This document shows positions 41,681-44,769 of a stretch of DNA of 44,769 bases, piece after piece. The stretch comes from a virus. The notes under the pieces were generated by a model, which was not told where the DNA came from, did not search any database, and saw only the letters and a program-made list of their open reading frames with translations. The position numbers and the translations under genes were made by a program. The stretch covers positions 1-44,769 of IMG/VR virus record IMGVR_UViG_3300046727_000507, one strand, 5' to 3'. Position 1 is the first letter of the stretch. The number at the start of each line of letters is the position of its first letter.

Positions 41681-41706
41681 CGCGGCGTCCTTGCCGGGGC
41701 GCCGCG
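41681..41706. other. GC hairpin in the divergent intergenic region
   Basis: A 10-bp stem with one T-G pair (41681-41690 with 41697-41706) and a 6-base loop lies between the leftward DUF3309-like gene and the rightward endonuclease gene. No T run follows on either strand, so it is not a simple terminator. It could be a protein-binding or transcript-end structure left at the insertion junction. The rest of 41646-41737 holds only the leader of each gene. Confidence 0.5.
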
Positions 41707-41737
41707 CCTCTGACCACCCGATCTGTGGAGAGATCGC

Positions 41738-42277
41738 ATGGCTGTCCCCAGACGTATCATGCCAACGCGTCGCCGACTGCTGCGGCTGTTCGCCTATGAC
41801 CCGGCGACGGGTGATCTGATCTGGCGCGAGCGCCCGGCGTCGGATTTCGTCAGCGCCGGGGAGGCGAAGAGATGGAACGGTCGCTATGCAGGCAAGGTCG
41901 CGGGATCACAGGGGGATTTTGGCTGCTTGGTTACGATTGATGGTGTGAGCTATAAGGCACATCGGATTATCTGGCGTCTGCTCAATCATGGTCTTGTCCC
42001 CGACATAATCGATCACCGAGATTTGGACAGGCTAAACAATCGGCCCGACAATATCCGTCCCGCAACGCATTCTCAGAATGAGGCCAACAGAAAGTTACGT
42101 CGCAACAACACATCTGGATACAAGGGTGTTTACAAGCACGGGAATAAGTTTGGGGTGAAGATCAGATACAATAGATCAGTTCGCTTTCTTGGATACTTCG
42201 ACACCGCAGAGGCTGCGTCAGAAGTATATCAGACGGAGGCAGTGCGCTTGCACGGCGAGTTCGCTAGGTATGAGTGA
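41738..42277 (+). CDS. HNH homing-type endonuclease with AP2 DNA-binding domain
   Basis: The 179-residue protein has an HNH_3-type core: H75 in SYKAHRIIW, then DIIDHRDLDRLNN (D92, H93, N101) and RPDNIRP (102-108), followed by the typical N-x-x-E-A-N-R segment. Residues ~124-179 are an AP2-type DNA-binding domain (SGYKGVYKHGNKFGVKIRYN, then RFLGYFDTAEAASEVY). This is the layout of free-standing phage homing endonucleases. It is opposite in strand to all surrounding structural genes. Its stop is one base from the stop of the head morphogenesis gene. From about 41930 on the DNA is much richer in A+T than the neighbours, a sign of recent transfer. Confidence 0.9.
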   Translation: MAVPRRIMPTRRRLLRLFAYDPATGDLIWRERPASDFVSAGEAKRWNGRYAGKVAGSQGDFGCLVTIDGVSYKAHRIIWRLLNHGLVPDIIDHRDLDRLNNRPDNIRPATHSQNEANRKLRRNNTSGYKGVYKHGNKFGVKIRYNRSVRFLGYFDTAEAASEVYQTEAVRLHGEFARYE

Positions 42278-42278
42278 A

Positions 42279-43088
42279 TTATTCGAAACCCTCCAATATG
42301 ATCCTGCTTGTGCATCTGCAGTTAATTTCGAAACCTGGGTGCGTCCATCGGCCCTCTAAATATGCACCGTCCGCCACGATGTAAATCGGACCCTTTGCAC
42401 CAGGGCTGTGCTCGCCGCGACTGAAGCTCAAGTGCTCGGGCCTGAAGTGTCCAGGCGCGGTCACGTTCGAATGCATCCACCGCGCCCTCTTGATCCCAGC
42501 CTGCATTTGGCGCGCCCGGGTGATAGCGCTACCCATCTTGCTATTCTGATCCCGGGCGATGAAGGCGGCGCGCTTGAGCGGCACGTCGAACTGCTCGTGC
42601 AGCTCGCGCGTCATGGTGCGCAGATCCGAGCCTTTCTGCACGTTGCGCATCACGATGCCCTCGACGCGCTGGAGGTGTTCGGCGGCGATCGAGCGGATCA
42701 GCCCGACATTCTCCTGCACCGCGCTGTCCATGATCGCCTGCACCTGGGGCGAGACCTTGAACTCGACGGTCCAGCCGGCGTCATCGAGTAGTTGCTTGAT
42801 GCGGTTGGTGGTGTGCTTCTCAGCCCTGCCGCCCCACTGGCCGGCGACGTCGGGCGCCAGTTCATCGAAGTGCGACTGCCAGCGGTGGCCAAGCTCCTTC
42901 ATCGTCGCCAGCACCCGCCCGGCGGCCACCGGGTCTTCCTCCCACCGCACGCCGAGCCAGTAGTCGAGCGAGTTGTTCATCCGGTCGACCGACTTGGTCA
43001 GCTTGCTGCGGTAGACCGCCGCGACCCCGGCGCTGGGGACGATCGGCGGCAGCACTTTCTTCTGGTCCTGCGGCGGCTGCTGCGCCAT
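42279..43088 (-). CDS. Head morphogenesis protein, Mu gpF / SPP1 gp7-like
   Basis: The 269-residue protein starts at ATG 43088 with GGGGGC upstream. Features: VDRMNNSLDYWLGVRWEEDP, a helical middle (SPQVQAIMDSAVQENVGLIR, then SIAAEHLQRVEGIVMRNVQK), FDVPLKRAAFIARDQNSKMG and the C-terminal signature WTHPGFEINCRCTSRI with its paired cysteines. These define the minor capsid protein family that joins the capsid near the portal. It normally follows the portal gene, which is absent here. Its last ~40 codons share the raised A+T content of the neighbouring endonuclease gene. Confidence 0.87.
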   Translation of the reverse strand: MAQQPPQDQKKVLPPIVPSAGVAAVYRSKLTKSVDRMNNSLDYWLGVRWEEDPVAAGRVLATMKELGHRWQSHFDELAPDVAGQWGGRAEKHTTNRIKQLLDDAGWTVEFKVSPQVQAIMDSAVQENVGLIRSIAAEHLQRVEGIVMRNVQKGSDLRTMTRELHEQFDVPLKRAAFIARDQNSKMGSAITRARQMQAGIKRARWMHSNVTAPGHFRPEHLSFSRGEHSPGAKGPIYIVADGAYLEGRWTHPGFEINCRCTSRIILEGFE

Positions 43089-43107
43089 GGCGCCCCCAAA
43101 GAATTAT

Positions 43108-43137
43108 CTTGACATCATGGGTCAAGACCATTATTTA
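43108..43137 (+). promoter_or_regulatory. Promoter/operator copy 1
   Basis: The 19-base palindrome CTTGACATCATGGGTCAAG (43108-43126) contains a perfect -35 TTGACA (43109-43114). After a 17-base spacer comes TATTTA (43132-43137) as -10. A transcript from about 43144 would serve the genes at 43177 and 43434. The palindrome's right arm lies in the spacer, where a dimeric regulator would block polymerase. It also lies 20 bases upstream of the leftward head morphogenesis start. Confidence 0.8.
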
Positions 43138-43176
43138 ATACGGGTAACCCCCTCCCAACCCCGAAAGGAGTTCCCC

Positions 43177-43431
43177 GTGACCTTCGACCCCGACAGCCTG
43201 CTCGGCGGCTACACCCAGGCCGAGCTTGAGGCAGCGTTCGCGCTGGTGGCGCCCAAGGATAACTGGAAGCTGCCGATCAACGCGAAGCTGCCCGGCAAGA
43301 CCACGCCGAGGGAGATCGACAAGATCGCGTTCGCGATCGGCTTCTTCACCGGCGGCGTGGCCACGTTCACCTTCGATGGCATCAGCTACGCCGTGACCGC
43401 GCCCGGCTACTACGCCGCTGTGGGGGCCTGA
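43177..43431 (+). CDS. Small phage accessory protein (84 residues)
   Basis: I chose GTG 43177 because AAGGAG (43165-43170) lies 6 bases before it; an ATG at 43087 in frame would start before the promoter. The protein reads TFDPDSLLGGYTQAELEAAF, then NWKLPINAKLPGKTTPREID, KIAFAIGFFTGGVATFTFDG and VTAPGYYAAVGA: an alpha/beta protein of a type I associate with small ORFs of unknown function in phages (NWK-x-PI, FFTG, GYYAA). It is in an operon with the 41-residue gene 2 bases downstream. Confidence 0.68.
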   Translation: MTFDPDSLLGGYTQAELEAAFALVAPKDNWKLPINAKLPGKTTPREIDKIAFAIGFFTGGVATFTFDGISYAVTAPGYYAAVGA

Positions 43432-43433
43432 CC

Positions 43434-43559
43434 ATGGTCAAGATCGTATTCAACAAACTGCTCGGCGGCTGGCTCGTGGTGCGCGGTCCGCACCACACGC
43501 CGCTGTCCGGCGTATTCCCCACCAAGGCTGCCGCCAAGGCATCGCTCGTCCGTAAATAA
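43434..43559 (+). CDS. 41-residue hypothetical protein
   Basis: A short ORF starts at ATG 43434, two bases after the preceding stop, and ends in TAA one base before the second palindrome. The sequence MVKIVFNKLLGGWLVVRGPH and HTPLSGVFPTKAAAKASLVR predicts a compact beta hairpin followed by a helix; GGW-x-VVRGPH-x-TPLSG resembles small phage proteins often found with such genes. It has no good ribosome site and is probably translated by coupling. Confidence 0.6.
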   Translation: MVKIVFNKLLGGWLVVRGPHHTPLSGVFPTKAAAKASLVRK

Positions 43560-43560
43560 T

Positions 43561-43590
43561 CTTGACTGCCCAGGTCAACATACATAAATG
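43561..43590 (+). promoter_or_regulatory. Promoter/operator copy 2
   Basis: CTTGACTGCCCAGGTCAAC (43561-43579) keeps the palindrome except for its last base. The -35 is TTGACT (43562-43567) and the -10 is TAAATG (43585-43590), 17 bases apart. The expected transcript start (about 43597) falls at the ATG at 43598, so the mRNA would be leaderless or nearly so. Confidence 0.75.
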
Positions 43591-43597
43591 TGGCGGC

Positions 43598-44116
43598 ATG
43601 GCAGATTACATCCACTACGTGGCCGTCAGCGGCGATTATGCGTTCTTCGGCCTGTCCGAGGACCCGGTCGCTGACGTGGCCACCATGCAGCGCGGCTCGC
43701 CCGTCCCGATCGATCTGGTCGCGGCCTGGGTGGTGCCGCCGGCGGAGCGTGCCGGCCTGAAGGACCGGCTCGATCGCAAATTCCGCCGCGCCCCGCATCG
43801 CGGCTACTGGGTCAAGGTGCCGGAGGACGAGGCGGTCGGCACGCTGCAGATGTTCGCCGCCTACCTGGGCGGCAAGCGCAAGAAGCTACGCATGCGACGC
43901 AGCCCCGAGGAGGCGCCGCAACCGATGCGCGCCAGGGCTGTGGTGACGCCACGCGGGCGCTACCCCACCGCCAAGGCGGCGGCAGAGGCCCACGGCATCA
44001 GCCGTCAGGCGGCCTGGGAGCGGGCCAATCGGCAGTCCCCCGGCTGGCGGTTCGAAGACGAGGATCGCCCACCGCCGGTGCGCGCTCGCCCTGGCCGGCC
44101 ATCGAAGGTCGCTTAA
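43598..44116 (+). CDS. Degenerate GIY-YIG-like protein with NUMOD-like C-terminus
   Basis: I chose ATG 43598 (172 residues) because it lies at the predicted transcript start; no ribosome site is seen upstream. Residues ~1-85 follow the T5orf172/MUG113 GIY-YIG layout: YIHYVAVSGDYAFFGLSEDP, VADVATMQRGSPVPIDLVAA, LKDRLDRKFRRAP, GYWVKV. The residues expected at the active site are changed: the Arg after the DP motif is replaced (DPVADV), the His of the E-x-x-x-H element is missing, and Tyr stands for Glu before WV. After a basic linker (GGKRKKLRMRRSPEEAP), residues ~118-155 (RGRYPTAKAAAEAHGISRQA, then WERANRQSPGW) resemble NUMOD1 DNA-binding repeats. It is likely a DNA-binding, catalytically dead derivative. 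Confidence 0.55.
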   Translation: MADYIHYVAVSGDYAFFGLSEDPVADVATMQRGSPVPIDLVAAWVVPPAERAGLKDRLDRKFRRAPHRGYWVKVPEDEAVGTLQMFAAYLGGKRKKLRMRRSPEEAPQPMRARAVVTPRGRYPTAKAAAEAHGISRQAAWERANRQSPGWRFEDEDRPPPVRARPGRPSKVA

Positions 44117-44122
44117 AACCCT

Positions 44123-44152
44123 CTTGACATCTTAGGTCAAGTGTGTTAAGAT
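44123..44152 (+). promoter_or_regulatory. Promoter/operator copy 3
   Basis: CTTGACATCTTAGGTCAAG (44123-44141) is a perfect palindrome arm pair. -35 is TTGACA (44124-44129), -10 is TAAGAT (44147-44152), spacing 17. It begins 6 bases after the stop of the previous gene and drives the gene at 44216 through a hairpin leader. Confidence 0.85.
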
Positions 44153-44155
44153 GGC

Positions 44156-44189
44156 TTCGCCGCCGGGAGGTGGATCTCCCGACGGCGAA
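44156..44189 (+). promoter_or_regulatory. 5' leader hairpin
   Basis: Bases 44156-44169 pair with 44176-44189 (13 of 14 pairs, one C-A mismatch) around a 6-base loop. With a transcript start near 44159 the hairpin would be at the very 5' end of the mRNA, 27 bases before the ATG. 5'-terminal stems protect phage mRNAs from decay in known cases; a protein-binding role is equally possible. Confidence 0.75.
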
Positions 44190-44215
44190 TGTTTGGTTCT
44201 TTGAGGAAGGTGAAG

Positions 44216-44698
44216 ATGAAGATAATCAACGGCAAGCCCGTTTGCAACCCCGTGCGCGCGATCAAGCTGCGCGACGTGGACCACCCGAAAACCGGCGGCA
44301 ACCGCTACTGCGGCCCGGCGGTCATCTCGGCGCTGACCGGGCTGGACACCGGCGAGACAGCGGCGCTGCTGCGCCACGTCACTGGCAAGCGCTCGATCAA
44401 GGGCACCAGCCACTGGTCGGTGCGCCGGGCGCTGGCGCTCTGCGGTATCGACACGCTGCCAAACGCGCGGGGCGACTTCCGCCCGACCCTGGCGCGCTGG
44501 CACCGCTGGGCACGTGAGGCCGGCCTGTTCGCCGATGACGCGGTCTGGCTGCTCGTCGCCGGCAACCACTGGCAGGCGGTCACCGCCCGCCGCTACGTGT
44601 GCGGCAGGATCGGCGAGATCGTGTCGATCCGCGACGAGCGGGTGAAGCGGCGCGCCAGGGTGGACGCCGCCTACCGGGTGACGCTGCTCCCGGCGTGA
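44216..44698 (+). CDS. Papain/C39-like cysteine protein
   Basis: I chose ATG 44216 (160 residues) because GAGGAAGGTGAAG lies directly upstream; an in-frame ATG at 44189 is part of the leader hairpin. The motif NRYCGPAVISALTGLDT (C32) at the start of a helix and LLVAGNHWQAVTARR (H118) form the Cys...His pattern of papain-fold peptidases such as C39; an acidic residue (for example D140 in SIRDE) could complete a triad. Between them a helical region carries SHWSVRRALALCGIDTL. It is not secreted. It may be a protease, peptide cyclase-like enzyme or inactive binder; I cannot tell which. A terminator follows 6 bases after the stop. Confidence 0.6.
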   Translation: MKIINGKPVCNPVRAIKLRDVDHPKTGGNRYCGPAVISALTGLDTGETAALLRHVTGKRSIKGTSHWSVRRALALCGIDTLPNARGDFRPTLARWHRWAREAGLFADDAVWLLVAGNHWQAVTARRYVCGRIGEIVSIRDERVKRRARVDAAYRVTLLPA

Positions 44699-44704
44699 CG
44701 GCAT

Positions 44705-44737
44705 GGGGCGATCCTTCGGGGTCGCCCCTTTTCTTTT
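44705..44737 (+). terminator. Rho-independent terminator with UUCG loop
   Basis: A 10-bp stem (44705-44714 with 44719-44728, one T-G pair) encloses the very stable tetraloop TTCG and is followed by TTTTCTTTT. It lies 6 bases after the cysteine protein gene and insulates it from the fourth promoter. Confidence 0.9.
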
Positions 44738-44748
44738 GGAGAAACTCT

Positions 44749-44769
44749 CTTGACATCTTTTGTCAAGAT
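44749..44769 (+). promoter_or_regulatory. Promoter/operator copy 4 (cut by window end)
   Basis: CTTGACATCTTTTGTCAAG (44749-44767) repeats the palindrome with its TTGACA -35 (44750-44755); the -10 would lie outside the window. A further rightward gene is therefore expected beyond the end. Confidence 0.75.

Noticed and set aside
41681-41706. The GC hairpin before the endonuclease gene as a terminator.
   Set aside because: No T run follows on either strand.
43108-43126. The first palindrome as a divergent promoter for the leftward head operon.
   Set aside because: On the minus strand TTGACC is present but the sequence 17 bases on (TCTTTG) is a poor -10 box; a roadblock effect is possible but not a clear promoter.
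1-44769. Prophage attachment sites, integrase or tRNA genes that would show integration.
   Set aside because: I could not find any by reading; tRNA detection by eye is unreliable, so absence is only provisional.

Overview
The window looks like the structural half of a contractile-tailed (myovirus) bacteriophage or prophage from a high-GC proteobacterium. Two secreted proteins with PEP-CTERM-type C-termini near the left end, together with the GC-rich codon use, suggest an alphaproteobacterial host; that host call is inference. I see no integrase, attachment site, tRNA, replication gene, terminase or portal, so I cannot say whether it is integrated, and the genome clearly continues beyond both ends.

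Layout. Positions 1-2672 are read rightward: two small proteins (one membrane, one coiled coil), a translationally coupled pair of PEP-CTERM secreted proteins, a terminator, and an FkbM-type methyltransferase. From about 43088 down to 2749 almost everything is read leftward as one tightly packed late operon with many ATGA, GTGA or TGATG overlaps, ending at a strong terminator at 2638-2668. In transcription order it holds a Mu F-like head morphogenesis protein, small membrane or proline-rich proteins, a GT9-like glycosyltransferase, a Gp80-like fibre protein, an 874-residue repeat protein, a DUF2213 prohead protease, a Gp24-like cement protein, a DUF2184 major capsid protein, three paralogous head-region proteins, connectors (DUF4054, gp10-like, head closure, neck terminator), a DUF3383 sheath, a tube, a tail chaperone with a -1 frameshift, a Gp138-like spike, a hub, a tape measure with a glucosaminidase domain, a Dit-like protein, a baseplate plug, gpJ, a DUF2612 protein, an S74 fibre, a gp25-like wedge, a giant glycine/threonine-rich fibre and a three-module spike-fibre protein.

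Two rightward insertions interrupt the leftward programme. An HNH-AP2 homing-type endonuclease gene (41738-42277) sits tail-to-tail with the head morphogenesis gene. To its right is a rightward cassette (43108 to the window end) with four near-identical promoter/operator palindromes, CTTGAC-N7-GTCAAG. In the three complete copies the left arm supplies a TTGACA-like -35 box, with a -10 box 17 bases downstream. They drive small genes: an 84- and a 41-residue protein, a protein with a degenerate GIY-YIG-like and NUMOD-like layout, and a papain/C39-like cysteine protein behind a 5' hairpin and before a UUCG-loop terminator. This repeated moron-like array is the strongest candidate here for an undescribed regulated system.

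A second theme is surface glycan biology. The phage carries many modular fibre proteins whose modules recur in different genes (a jelly-roll-like module ending Q-[LIV]-E...TRA in two genes, and a 22-residue IxGTGGVRA repeat in two genes). It also carries two sugar-modifying enzymes (FkbM, GT9) and two proteins addressed to the host PEP-CTERM/exosortase sorting route. All functions are from sequence reading without database searches.
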